This document shows, piece by piece, positions 8,487-16,776 of a stretch of 44,456 nucleotides of DNA. The position numbers and the translations under genes are program-made. How positions within the stretch are numbered: position 1 is the first letter of the stretch; every line of letters starts with the position of its first letter. Where the stretch lies: assembly GCA_024234995.1 (NCBI GenBank), contig JACKNF010000021.1, forward strand, positions 1 through 44,456. The letters run 5' to 3'. The notes below the pieces were generated by a model. It was given only the letters and a program-made list of their open reading frames with translations, was not told where the DNA came from and did no database searches. Source of the stretch: Gammaproteobacteria bacterium. Lineage in GTDB: Bacteria > Pseudomonadota > Gammaproteobacteria > Competibacterales > Competibacteraceae.

Positions 8487-11309
8487 TCAGCGCTGCTGGA
8501 CCGGCGTCGTTTTCCACTCGACCTGATTTAGCGTCCGCTCCTGATTGGGATTAAAAGCATCCTCATCGGTGTAGATATAATCACCGTTCGGATTGACCCA
8601 GTGATGCTTGTAATACGAGGTGTCGCGCTCGACTTCCCGCGTGTAGGGATTGACGAATTCCTCCTGGCCGCTGAGGAACAGATAGTTCTCATGATTGATC
8701 GCGGTTTGGGTGCGGGTGCGGTTTTCCTGGATTTCCTGGGCGACCTTGTTGATGTAGCGCTGAGTCTCTAGCGCGGTTTGCGCCCGCTCGCCCATCGCCT
8801 GGCGCACCGCCCGCAGCCAGTCGGGATTGAAACGCACCGAACTACGGATGGTTTCCAGCACTGGCCGCCACACATCTGCTTCGACCGCCGGCGCTCGGGC
8901 CACATAAGTCAGGTCGTTGTACCACAGGAACGCACCACTGCGCATATCGACAAGGATGGTAAACAGGCCCTCGCGGTAACGCATACCCTTCTCGGTGTAG
9001 TCCACCGTCAACCCCAACACATTGAATTGCGCTGGCCGTTTACCCAGCCCCGCCAACATTTGGTTGACCGACTGGAACGACTGCTGGTACGCCTGTTGAA
9101 TTTCGGGGAAGTCATCCCGCGCGACCAACTGGATATCGGTCGCGCCTGGATGCAAGGTCGCAAACAGTTCCTGAAGAAAACCTTCTGCGGTCGGCATCGG
9201 CTTGACCTGCATCCCCTGATACTGCGAACCCACCGGAAACAGACCAGCGGCGGGCGGTGGGTCCACACTGAAATCAGCATAATTCCAGTTCGGCAGCCAG
9301 CGACACATCACGCTGCCGGTTGTGTCCCTGCGGACGGTCAGATCACCCTTGGGGGCCTGAGAATTACCAGGGCCGTTCATTTGCAGAGGATTGACGTTGA
9401 AAATGCCACCCTCCATTTGCCAGCCTTGCGGCACCAGCAACGAAAACGCCCGCTCGTTACGCTCCCACTGTCGCTGAAACACGACGGTAGGCCGACGACC
9501 TGACACGGCAACTTTCCCTTCCAGTCCCTCGCCCACTGAGGAAGGGGGCACTGAGGAAGCCGGTGGCGCGGGGGGCATGGCGCCTGTTCCGCCCTGCCGG
9601 ATCATATGCACGCCTTCACCGTTTTCATCCACCACCTCCAGAGTATTGGCGTCCACTAACCGGTAACGGAACCGTACCGGCTCATCCTGATTGGGATACA
9701 CCATCAACGTGTCTCCCGAAACCTGATAGCGCCCCTGACTGAAATCACTGCCCTCGGCGGTGCGCAATTGGCGGGTAAACGTACCATCGCTATTGAGCAC
9801 TGCCAGAATCTCCAACTCCGGTGTCCGCGTCAACCAAGTGCCCACCAGTGACGCAGGCACTGACCCCTGAATTTGGCCCGGCGGCGGGAACCCAGCCGGC
9901 GCGGTGGGTGGAGCTACCGCTGCCCGTCCGCCGCTGCCTATCTGATCCATATCCATCACCATCACACCCGGCGGCGGCGTGTACTGGAACAACGTAGACG
10001 CCGCATGTTGATTGACTGAGAGCGCGGATAGATACATGCCCATCACGGGTTGCCCCTGACCATCCAGCATTTCCTGTGCGCGCGGCAAGCTGTCTTGAAC
10101 ACCCACCTGAAAACGGATTGCCTTGATCAGGCTGAGCTGCTGGCGCATTTGCGCGGCCATTGGTGGATTCTGCGCCTCCATCGTCTGTAACTGTTGCTGA
10201 ACCTGCTGGAGATAAGCCGGCTTGTAGGAACCCTCCAGCACATGAACCGCCGTTCCATCGCGGGCCGTTCCGCGGCTGGCTCGATGAAAATCAAACTGCT
10301 GGCGCAACTGCCGCGCGCCCATGATCGGATTGGGCGATGACCCACCGTTCATCTGCTGCATCAGCGCCAGCGACGCCTTCTGCACCATGCGCTGCCCACC
10401 CATCTCGGTTTCCTGCCAAACGGTCTGGCCATCGCACACCATCCGGCTACGCATGTCGCCTTGCGGGGTCCGCGCCACGCTCTGCATGGCGAAGGCGTTG
10501 CGGGATAAATCGGAGATGTATTGTCCTTGAGTCGTCATTGTCTGTCCGCCCATGCTCAGGATGGAGTCAATCGTGGCGGTGATACTGCGCAACCGTGCCA
10601 GCGTCGCTTCCATGCGTTCCAGGATTTGATTGGGGTCCGTTGCCAGTTCACCACCCGGAGCCATATTCCACGCGGGGACGGGCGCTCCAGCAGGTGCGGC
10701 GCTTGGCGGCGATACCGGCCACGATCGGTCCGCCGGCGCACCAGATGAAGGTCCAGCCGATGGTACATTGGATGGCGGCGGATCAAAGTGCAGTACCAAA
10801 GGCTGTCCGGCGCTCCCGCCGCTGACCGGATCGGTTTGGGTTGCCGGTTGCGTTGCTGGTGGACTTGCGGGAGTCGGTAGGAACGGCTGGCCGGTTGCGC
10901 TCGTTCCATCGCCGGTGGTGAACGTGATCACGGTCGGCGGGAGCGGTATCTGATCTTCGGCGCTCTGAAAGCCTTTTTTGGTCTCACCATTGAGCTGAAT
11001 CGCGTAGCGGATGTTGGGCTTGAGGTCTCTGACCTTCAACACAAAACGCAGAGGCGTTTCCCAGGGTTCGTCATCCGGTAGCAGCGGCGGAAACGGTTGA
11101 TCCCCGACCAGCAGCACGCTGTAGCTGTTCATCTTCATGTTGCGGTCGAACAGAATCACGATCTGTTCGAGTTGCGTTGACACGTTAACCGCACCATCGG
11201 CAGGGATGGATTTGACGATGCGCGGCACATCGGCCCACGTAGCGTTCATTCCCCACCCGATCAATACCCAGAATGCTAGACTCAGAAATACCCCACGCTC
11301 GCGTTTCAT
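8487..11309 (-). CDS. Large secreted multidomain protein with Big_5-type Ig domain
   Basis: A 940-residue exported protein of unknown role. Residues 1-26 form a signal peptide (MKRERG, a hydrophobic stretch, then NATWA before DVPR). Residues ~28-135 match a Big_5-type Ig-like fold (VKSIPADGAVNVSTQ...ILFDRNM...YAIQLNGE). A Pro/Ala/Ser linker follows (~140-215). Residues ~225-450 (ILERMEATLARLRSITATID...RSRMVCDGQTVWQE) resemble LolA/LppX-type lipid-carrier sheets. Residues ~490-580 (LVGTWLTRTPELEILAVLNSDGTF) look like a lipocalin-like domain, and ~600-940 is a conserved-looking region I do not recognise, ending with a basic, Asn-rich tail. ATG 11309 has GGAGAGGG upstream. Probably periplasmic or cell-surface. 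The plus-strand frames inside it are shadows. Confidence 0.82.
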   Translation of the reverse strand: MKRERGVFLSLAFWVLIGWGMNATWADVPRIVKSIPADGAVNVSTQLEQIVILFDRNMKMNSYSVLLVGDQPFPPLLPDDEPWETPLRFVLKVRDLKPNIRYAIQLNGETKKGFQSAEDQIPLPPTVITFTTGDGTSATGQPFLPTPASPPATQPATQTDPVSGGSAGQPLVLHFDPPPSNVPSAGPSSGAPADRSWPVSPPSAAPAGAPVPAWNMAPGGELATDPNQILERMEATLARLRSITATIDSILSMGGQTMTTQGQYISDLSRNAFAMQSVARTPQGDMRSRMVCDGQTVWQETEMGGQRMVQKASLALMQQMNGGSSPNPIMGARQLRQQFDFHRASRGTARDGTAVHVLEGSYKPAYLQQVQQQLQTMEAQNPPMAAQMRQQLSLIKAIRFQVGVQDSLPRAQEMLDGQGQPVMGMYLSALSVNQHAASTLFQYTPPPGVMVMDMDQIGSGGRAAVAPPTAPAGFPPPGQIQGSVPASLVGTWLTRTPELEILAVLNSDGTFTRQLRTAEGSDFSQGRYQVSGDTLMVYPNQDEPVRFRYRLVDANTLEVVDENGEGVHMIRQGGTGAMPPAPPASSVPPSSVGEGLEGKVAVSGRRPTVVFQRQWERNERAFSLLVPQGWQMEGGIFNVNPLQMNGPGNSQAPKGDLTVRRDTTGSVMCRWLPNWNYADFSVDPPPAAGLFPVGSQYQGMQVKPMPTAEGFLQELFATLHPGATDIQLVARDDFPEIQQAYQQSFQSVNQMLAGLGKRPAQFNVLGLTVDYTEKGMRYREGLFTILVDMRSGAFLWYNDLTYVARAPAVEADVWRPVLETIRSSVRFNPDWLRAVRQAMGERAQTALETQRYINKVAQEIQENRTRTQTAINHENYLFLSGQEEFVNPYTREVERDTSYYKHHWVNPNGDYIYTDEDAFNPNQERTLNQVEWKTTPVQQR

Positions 11310-11539
11310 GGTCGCACCCTCTCCAAAGCTAAAATCATCATGGAGAAATCCATAATAACTGTATTTTATACATGGTTTTTAGGGTGCTGCAAAACTATCG
11401 GCAAGCGCTTATTATCTAACCATAATTAACATGTAGCAGTGGGCTGGAGAACATTGGACAGTATGCGAAAACCATGCATAGTTATGTGCCGGATGCGAAA
11501 CGCTGCAAATGACCATCCGCAGCCCGTTGGAGGCATGAC
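11310..11539. other. Divergent intergenic region
   Basis: About 230 bp between the secreted-protein gene and the truncated phosphatidyltransferase gene, which are divergent. It is AT-richer than its surroundings and probably holds both promoters. I see no RNA gene or clear operator. Confidence 0.4.
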
Positions 11540-11855
11540 ATGACCATGAACGATGCAGGTAACAACCGGCGCCCGATCGCGACACGATCCAGCGTGTGGG
11601 CGCAAAAAGCGGCCTCGTTTTTGGCGAAAACCTCTATTTCACCCAATCAGATCTCGGTAGCCAGTATCTTTTTCGCCGCGATGGGGGCTGCAATATTGGT
11701 GAAGTATCCTGTTCCAATTGGATTACTTGGATGTGCCGTCGCCATTCAAGCAAGGCTGATCTGCAATCTGCTGGATGGAATGGTAGCGATCGAGGGAGGC
11801 AAGCAATCTCCCCTGGGGTCACTCTTTAACGAAATCCCTGATCGAATCGCTGATT
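11540..11855 (+). pseudogene. CDP-alcohol phosphatidyltransferase, 3'-truncated
   Basis: An N-terminal fragment of about 105 residues: a hydrophobic segment (ISVASIFFAAMGAAILV), a second one (IGLLGCAVAIQARL), then the start of the CDP-alcohol phosphotransferase signature (LLDGMVA...GSLFNEIPDRIAD; the family pattern is DG-x2-AR-x8-G-x3-D-x3-D, here with Ile-Glu where AR is usual). Intact relatives are integral membrane enzymes of phospholipid or inositol-lipid synthesis. Reading stops making sense at 11856, where the inverted-repeat element begins. GGAGG precedes ATG 11540. The rest of the gene is not found beyond the element. Confidence 0.75.
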
Positions 11856-12216
11856 GGGGTTGTAAGCCCAAACCCGATAAAATTCTGTCAGCCCGAATCT
11901 GAGGCTGGAGATCCAGTGGAACGGAAAACCGCGTTCAGGCCAATGGCGCAATACTGAGACACTCTTGAAGTCACCGCGAAAGCCCCATAGTGCTCGCCCG
12001 ATAGCCAAATTGAATAGCCCAGTCGCTATAGGCTCAATAACATCCCTGCTAGTCATTGTTGGCTAGGTGAGCTAGGATGGATAAGTGACGTATACCTCTC
12101 TTGGCCATCTTCCATGAAAGTCGCTCGCCCCTACCTCCGCGTCAGTACCTGGATAGGATCGTGGCAGGGCTAGATTTAAGCTGACGGAATTTTATCGGAT
12201 TGGGGCTTACAACCCC
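11856..12216. mobile_element. 361-bp element with 37-bp inverted repeats (MITE-like or solo IS remnant)
   Basis: Ends 11856-11892 and 12180-12216 are inverted copies with about 34 of 37 positions matching (GGGGTTGTAAGCCC... and its complement ...GGGGCTTACAACCCC). No convincing transposase lies between them. It joins the truncated phosphatidyltransferase gene on the left to a truncated DUF1016 gene on the right, so a deletion or recombination must have happened at it. No target duplication is apparent. Confidence 0.7.
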
Positions 12217-12623
12217 GTGGAGAGGATTTTTATATCGATTTGCTTTTTTACCATCTTCGACTGCATTGCTATGTGGTCATTGAGCTTAAAAATGGTCATT
12301 TTAAGCCAGAATACACCGGTAAGCTTAATTTCTATCTCAGCGCCTTGGACGATCTCGTCAAGATGAAAGAAGATGGCCCCTCTATCGGGCTGATTCTATG
12401 CCGAGACCGAAATAACATCGTGGCGGAATATGCCTTACGGGATCTGAATAAACCGATTGGTATCACGCGCTACGAATTGGCCGGGACCTTACCCAAGGAG
12501 CTTGAGGCCAACTTTCCCACCTTGGAGGAGGTTCAAGCCGAGTTAGGGCAGATGACAGATCCACGGGAGGAGCTGGAGGCTGTGGAGAAGGTCAAGCCAA
12601 AGCCGTCACGCAAGAAGCGGTAG
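12216..12623 (+). pseudogene. DUF1016 PDDEXK nuclease-domain protein, 5'-truncated
   Basis: Open reading begins right at the element edge with GEDFYIDLLFYHLRLHCYVV, IELKNGHFKPEYTGKLNFYL, the hallmark of the C-terminal PDDEXK domain of DUF1016 (YhcG-type) proteins: Asp in FYIDLLF and the E-x-K of VIELKNG. The C-terminus is present, ending in a Lys-rich tail (KPKPSRKKR). The N-terminal winged-helix half is missing. Intact members accompany restriction-modification and other defence loci and may act as nucleases. It has no start signal of its own; a TTG at 12240 is possible but unlikely to yield a folded protein. Confidence 0.82.
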
Positions 12624-12673
12624 GGTCGGCTTTAGCGTAGAGATTATATTCGTTTATGACTTTAATAAGATAT

Positions 12674-12702
12674 TATATTAACGTTTTAATAACGTTAATA
12701 TA
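12674..12702. terminator. AT-rich perfect hairpin between convergent genes
   Basis: TATATTAACGTT (12674-12685) and AACGTTAATATA (12691-12702) form a perfect 12-bp stem with a 5-nt loop; outer bases partly continue the pairing. It lies between the DUF1016 remnant and the convergent hydrolase-like gene and could serve as a bidirectional terminator, although the stem has little GC. Confidence 0.55.
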
Positions 12703-12733
12703 AACTTATTATGACTTGTTTTATCCTTATTCA

Positions 12734-13303
12734 TCAACTAGTCGGCATTCCGGCAAGGAGCCATTCTGGTCCGAACATATGCTTACCGGTACCTTCTGGC
12801 ACACCTTTGGGTAAGGCCCATTTGGGGGGCGGATCAGCCCCGTAGACTACCTCCCATTGGGCATCCTTCCACTGGATAGGGTGGACTTTCTTCTTTGCTA
12901 TCGGGTTGTAGTGAGACGCCTCGTACGCTCTCTTTGGCTGTAACGGCGCACCTAGCACGACAATCAAATCAATGCGGTGTAAGGCATCAGGATCGTGCGA
13001 GGCCAATCGATCCAGGATATGCCGTAAATTGTAGCCACCGCCCGAAAAGCCATAGAACGCGCAAACCGCCGGGTCTTCAAAGAACTTTTTCAGAGCGGCT
13101 TTGGCTTGTGGGCTCTGCTGGCTTTGTGGCTGGCCGGCGACATCCAGGACAATGGCCTCGTAGCCTCTACGCCTTGCATATTCGCTGGCTGCCGACACAT
13201 GGAGTGCGCCTACCGGCCAGGCGATCTTTTTACCTTGTTCATCGGGGTATGATCCCGCCGGGGCCGAATTACCCCGTAAGATCAGCATTTTTGGTCGCGA
13301 CAC
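12734..13303 (-). CDS. Putative alpha/beta-hydrolase-like protein
   Basis: About 189 residues, starting at GTG 13303 behind a good AAGGAG six bases upstream (an in-frame TTG at 13321 lies before this site and is less likely). The sequence has a Rossmann-like start (PKMLILRGNSAPAGSYP), VLDVAGQPQSQQ, a nucleophile-elbow-like CAFYGFSGGGYNLRHIL (G-x-S-x-G) and RIDLIVVLGAP, which together suggest a serine hydrolase fold. A possible late His is in GTGKHMFGPEWL. No close family comes to mind, and no signal peptide is seen. Substrate unknown. It stands alone, convergent with the DUF1016 remnant. Confidence 0.65.
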   Translation of the reverse strand: MSRPKMLILRGNSAPAGSYPDEQGKKIAWPVGALHVSAASEYARRRGYEAIVLDVAGQPQSQQSPQAKAALKKFFEDPAVCAFYGFSGGGYNLRHILDRLASHDPDALHRIDLIVVLGAPLQPKRAYEASHYNPIAKKKVHPIQWKDAQWEVVYGADPPPKWALPKGVPEGTGKHMFGPEWLLAGMPTS

Positions 13304-13479
13304 GGAGAACTCCTTTGGCAAAAAGACGCCGGTATTCCTGGGTAATGGGCGGACTTCCTGATTGAGTAGAAGTTAATTCACAGGAGGTAAGACATCGTCT
13401 TTAGCAGTAGGTAGCACCTCAGTTTGAAAATTATTTCCTAGGAAAGCCCTTTTAAGCACCATCTTTTAAGGGTAAGTAG
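13304..13479. other. Intergenic stretch upstream of the hydrolase-like gene
   Basis: Moderately AT-rich and without convincing coding. It should contain the promoter of the GTG-started hydrolase-like gene. TTTCCTAGGAAA (13435-13446) is a 12-bp perfect palindrome of unknown meaning. Confidence 0.35.
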
Positions 13480-14148
13480 CCCCGAGGAATTTCACCCCGA
13501 GGCCCTTGCAGAACTGGACATGAACCTCTCGACTCATCCGGCTCCCATCATTCAGCCGGGAACGCGGCACCAAACTGCCAATGGACAAAGAGCGCACGTC
13601 GGTATTTCGCTACCTTACCGAGCCATGCCTTGGCGCGTTTGAAGTACCGGCCCTTCTTTCGAAATTTCCGCTTCACCCACTGTAATAGATGACGGTCGAT
13701 GTGCCGTAATAACGGGTAGAGTGCCGATCGGTTGTACGCACCGTAGTCGTTGATCCAACCGCGGACGATGGGGTTGACTAACCGCGCGATGTCCTCCAAC
13801 GATAAGCCGGTGCGCCGGTTCAGCCGCCATGCTCGGACACGCTGACGAATCCTTGTTGCCGCGCTGGGGCTGATCGCTGGGCTAAAGGCGACAAACAACG
13901 GACCCTTTCGGCTACGAGCCAACCGAGGACGAAAGCAGTAACCAAGGAAATCAAACTGCTTGGCTAACCCACTGTCCCGCTGCCTGGCCACGACGCAACA
14001 AACAATCTGCGTTTTCTCCGGATGCAACTCCAACTGGCATTCCTGAAATCGCTGTTTCAGCGCCAACAAAAGCTGCTCGGCTTCCCTTTGGCTTTGACAG
14101 TGCACCACGGCATCGTCGGCATACCGAGCAAAAGGATGTTGTGGAAAG
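13480..14148 (-). pseudogene. Group II intron reverse transcriptase/maturase, 5'-truncated, with 3' intron end
   Basis: Minus-strand reading from the break at 14148 gives NFPQHPFARYADDAVVHCQS: the YADD catalytic motif of group II intron reverse transcriptases, then LELHPEKTQIVC, FDFLGYCFRPR and the maturase domain (VNPIVRGWINDYGAYNRSALYPLL), ending at 13548. Downstream, GAGCCGGATGAG...CCAGTTCTG (about 13505-13540) looks like the domain V hairpin and its tail like domain VI, so the 3' end of the ribozyme is preserved. The 5' two thirds of the intron are lost; a 214-bp inverted-repeat element abuts the break. Confidence 0.8.
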
Positions 14149-14150
14149 TT

Positions 14151-14364
14151 GGGGGTCTAAGCCGGAACCCCCGAAAATTCCGCGAGACCTCTTTTTCAAC
14201 GGATTTCTTAGCCAAACTTTCCATAGTGCGGACGAAAACCGGAAAGTTTTTAACATCAATCCCGGTCAAATCGAGGCTGAAAAAGAACAAATCAGGTTAT
14301 CAACGCATCGAAAACCGGAAAGATGACCGCACCGGAAAAATCGGGGGTTCCGGCTTACCCCCCC
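14151..14364. mobile_element. 214-bp inverted-repeat element (MITE-like)
   Basis: Ends 14151-14182 and 14333-14364 are inverted copies sharing TAAGCCGGAACCCCCGA with GC-rich tips (GGGGG). No coding capacity. It lies against the truncated group II intron reverse transcriptase, with an IS5 fragment further on. The ends are also self-complementary (CCGGAACCCCC / GGGGGTTCCGG), so single-strand folding is likely. Confidence 0.65.
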
Positions 14365-14444
14365 TGAACTCATCTCGTTATCAATTTCAGAAAAACGTAT
14401 GAGAATACAACATCAAAATTGGCAAAATTGACCGATCGCGGTTT

Positions 14445-14693
14445 TAGTCAGAAATACCCATTCTTGAGCAAGCTGCGATCCAGGGTATGAATGCGGTCAT
14501 TCCGCCGAAGAAAAACCGTACCATCCAAAGACCGTACGACCGAGACCTCTACAAGCTCCGTCACCTTGTCGAAAACGCGTTCCTGATGCTCAAAAGATGG
14601 CGCAGGATCGCCACAAGATACGCCAAAAACAGCAAGTCTTTCCTTGCCGCCGTTCAAATCAGATGTCTCGCTCTCTGGCTTAAAATCTCGTGA
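14445..14693 (+). pseudogene. IS5-family transposase, C-terminal fragment
   Basis: The reading PPKKNRTIQRPYDRDLYKL, RHLVENAFLMLKRWRRIATR, YAKNSKSFLAAVQIRCLALW is the C-terminal end of IS5/IS427-type DDE transposases, including the final Glu region (YKLRHLVENAFL). The stop is at 14691-14693. Sense-like sequence continues upstream to about 14445 (ILEQAAIQGMNAVI) before an in-frame TAG; the rest is absent. Confidence 0.85.
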
Positions 14694-14784
14694 CTACACT
14701 ATCTAGCAGGAGCGGTTTAGGATGCCTTCGCATCGAATGCGCCAGCAGTATCCGTTGGGCTTCAAACCCCAAGGCCGGAGCAGT

Positions 14785-15231
14785 TCACAGCTTGGCGTGT
14801 TCGAAAACCTGGACGTCCGGCACCACAAAGCGTCCCTGCAAGGAGGCCAGTTGTGCCCGGTGCAGACGCGCGATCTGTTCGACCATCTTTTGACCGTTCT
14901 CAAGCAAGTGAACTTCGATCTGGCGCCGATCTTCCGATGAGCGGCGACGCTTGACAAACCCCAGTTTCTCGCAGCGCGAAATCAGCGCCACGACGCCGTG
15001 TTGTTGCGCCTGCAAGCGCTCGGTAAGCTCGCCGACGGTTGCCCACTCGCGACCGGGATAACCCTTGATATGCAGTAACATCAGATATTGTAGCGGCGTA
15101 ATGCCATGTTGACGCGCCACCTCTTCGCTGAAGCGAACAAACTTTCGTATCTGATAGCGAAAATCAGAGAGTATTTCAAAGTCATGCTTGTTCAAAGGCA
15201 AGTCATCATGTATCGGCACGGGCGTATCCAT
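14785..15231 (-). CDS. MarR-family transcriptional regulator
   Basis: 148 residues with the MarR winged-helix core: helices from DFRYQIRKFVRFSEEVARQ, then ITPLQYLMLLHIKG, recognition region TVGELTERLQAQQHGVVALI, and the wing GFVKRRRSSEDRRQIEVHLL. MarR proteins are dimeric repressors that bind short palindromes and often respond to phenolic ligands or oxidants. No target gene is adjacent on the same strand; the nearest is the Yip1-like membrane gene, about 480 bp upstream, separated by a small inverted-repeat element and a GC-rich stretch. The start ATG 15231 has no strong ribosome binding site. Ligand unknown. Confidence 0.9.
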   Translation of the reverse strand: MDTPVPIHDDLPLNKHDFEILSDFRYQIRKFVRFSEEVARQHGITPLQYLMLLHIKGYPGREWATVGELTERLQAQQHGVVALISRCEKLGFVKRRRSSEDRRQIEVHLLENGQKMVEQIARLHRAQLASLQGRFVVPDVQVFEHAKL

Positions 15232-15367
15232 TGACCACGGTTTTAGGTGCGTGCCATCTCATCTCGCTGCGATCCGCCCTGGAGACGCGAGGCACGAGAC
15301 GGGTCAGCAGGTAAGGGGCGACCTGCGGGATGGACATGAAAAACCTCCACCCGCTAAGAGCGGTGTT

Positions 15368-15459
15368 ATACCAATTCGCATTCAATCGAATACAAACTGC
15401 CCTGAATATTCAGGACTTCAACGCAACATCTAATACTTATATTGATCGCGATTTGGTAT
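15368..15459. repeat. 92-bp MITE-like element with 12-bp inverted ends
   Basis: ATACCAATTCGC (15368-15379) and GCGATTTGGTAT (15448-15459) are inverted copies with one mismatch, bordered by TA. Over its right end a separate 11-bp perfect inverted repeat, ACATCTAATAC (15426-15436) and GTATTAGATGT (15456-15466), could form a hairpin. It lies upstream of the MarR gene. Confidence 0.5.
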
Positions 15460-15466
15460 TAGATGT

Positions 15467-15715
15467 AGGCGCGGGCGTATGGCCAAAGTGGCGAGGGCCG
15501 CAGAACTTTGGAGGCCGCGGAGGGCCTGCCTTCTGCACACGCATCCGGGCAGCCGTTAAGCCCTTCGTCGTGGGAACCCTGACGTAGGCGCCTTGCGCCG
15601 AAGCCGTGGTCCCGGAACGAGGCGTACCGGGGATCAAAAGGCTGCCACCGCGCACAGGGCGAAAGGAGGACTGGAATGCCTCAGTTCGCATCCCGTGCAC
15701 GGTGACACTCCGACA
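15467..15715. other. GC-rich stretch without recognised gene
   Basis: About 250 bp of very GC-rich sequence with several short inverted repeats (for example GGCGCCTTGCGCC near 15588 and GGTCCCGG...CCGGGG near 15610-15635). I could not match it to a tRNA, RNase P, tmRNA or riboswitch. It could be a fragment of a structured RNA such as a group II intron domain, but I have no decisive motif. Confidence 0.3.
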
Positions 15716-16279
15716 TCAATGCCTCAGTACGATTTGTACGAGCACCAACCAGGCGAACAACCCCGTACCCGCGATCACCGTCGCCATCTGCAATGCCTGA
15801 AGATTCTCGCGCATGCGAAACAGCGCATAGACCCCGTGATAAATCAGTCCGGCCGAACAGATCAGCGCCAGAATCCCGATTACTATATTGATGGACAGAC
15901 TTGGCACAAACAGCGCCAGCGAGGAAAGCCACAATGGAATCGGGGCGATGGCTGCTAGTGTGAAGCATTCGTGATAATCAGCAGTAACACTATAGGTTTT
16001 TGTGACGATGAGGTGAATCAGCCACGCCATCAATGGAACAGTGAGCAGCTCGGCGATAAAGAAGATCCCTGCCGCGGTGTGCCACTGTTCAGGTGAAACC
16101 CCTGGAGCAAAGACATCGCCATAGTGACCTCCCGCATAAAAGATCATCGCCGGCGGTAACAGCGATAACGGCAACACCACCCACGCAAATAGGCGAGTTA
16201 CTGATGGATGAATACGGATGATGTCGTCCCAACCCGCATGAAACGAAAAGATCATCTTCGGTGTTTGCATCAAGTTCAT
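15716..16279 (-). CDS. Yip1-family inner-membrane protein
   Basis: About 187 residues with five hydrophobic helices (around residues 30-55, 75-100, 110-135, 140-160 and 165-187) in the Yip1 arrangement: a short cytosolic N-terminus (MQTPKMIFSFHAGWDDI), then membrane segments containing the family-typical YSVTADYHECFTLAAIAPIP. Bacterial Yip1 proteins have no settled function. Start ATG 16279 has AAGGAG seven bases upstream and is preferred to an in-frame ATG at 16303. A candidate operator-like palindrome lies ~100 bp upstream. Confidence 0.8.
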   Translation of the reverse strand: MNLMQTPKMIFSFHAGWDDIIRIHPSVTRLFAWVVLPLSLLPPAMIFYAGGHYGDVFAPGVSPEQWHTAAGIFFIAELLTVPLMAWLIHLIVTKTYSVTADYHECFTLAAIAPIPLWLSSLALFVPSLSINIVIGILALICSAGLIYHGVYALFRMRENLQALQMATVIAGTGLFAWLVLVQIVLRH

Positions 16280-16375
16280 AGCGGACTCCTTAAAAATATA
16301 CACGACCGATCAGGCTTCGATCGGACTGACAGGACCAAACCACCGTCTCGGATACGCAAACATACCCTTCAGTTA

Positions 16376-16398
16376 AATATATCACATTATGATGTATA
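16376..16398. promoter_or_regulatory. Imperfect palindrome, candidate operator
   Basis: ATATATCA-CATTA-TGATGTATAT is an imperfect dyad upstream of the Yip1-like gene, in the size range of MarR or FNR-like operators. The nearby MarR protein is a possible ligand, but there is no direct evidence. Confidence 0.3.
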
Positions 16399-16449
16399 TT
16401 CAAGGAGAGTCCCGACAAGCTATGAACAAGTATGGAAAGCGTTTCTACT

Positions 16450-16727
16450 CGCTCCAATGAGAGGTTCGATGCTCGCTTCGGCCAAGCGCTCGGTATAGCG
16501 GATCGACCCGTATTGCACACCTGGATCGGAGGGGCGAATCCACCGATCCGGGCGGAGGGGACCGCGCTCGTATGGTCTCTGCTCCTATGCGTCGAGCATG
16601 AAGGCCGAGGGCGTCGTGGTCGGCACGCGCCAGCCCACGAACCGACAGGTGAACCTATCGATCACGAAGGCGACACGGACGCGACCCCGCCAGATCGAGA
16701 CGTCGGTGAGGTCCGACACCCACAGCC
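16450..16727 (-). pseudogene. IS3-family transposase (OrfB) fragment
   Basis: Minus-strand translation gives WVSDLTDVSIWRGRVRVAFV, IDRFTCRFVGWRVPTTTPSA, FMLDA-stop-EQRPYERG and QYGSIRYTERLAEASIEPLI, the rve-type core of IS3 OrfB with the first catalytic Asp (VSDLT) visible; the second Asp region (PSDPGVQYGS) follows. A TAG interrupts it and both ends are missing. It separates the Yip1-like gene from the TSUP permease gene. Confidence 0.82.
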
Positions 16728-16776
16728 TCAATCACGTAACTGACGGATATCCTGACTTTTTGGAAATTCCCACTGA

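Noticed and set aside
8778..9503. 241-codon plus-strand frame antisense to the secreted protein
   Set aside because: Shadow; no motif, and the opposite strand has a signal peptide and continuous domains.
15467..15715. tmRNA, RNase P RNA or riboswitch in the GC-rich stretch
   Set aside because: None of the conserved cores could be found.
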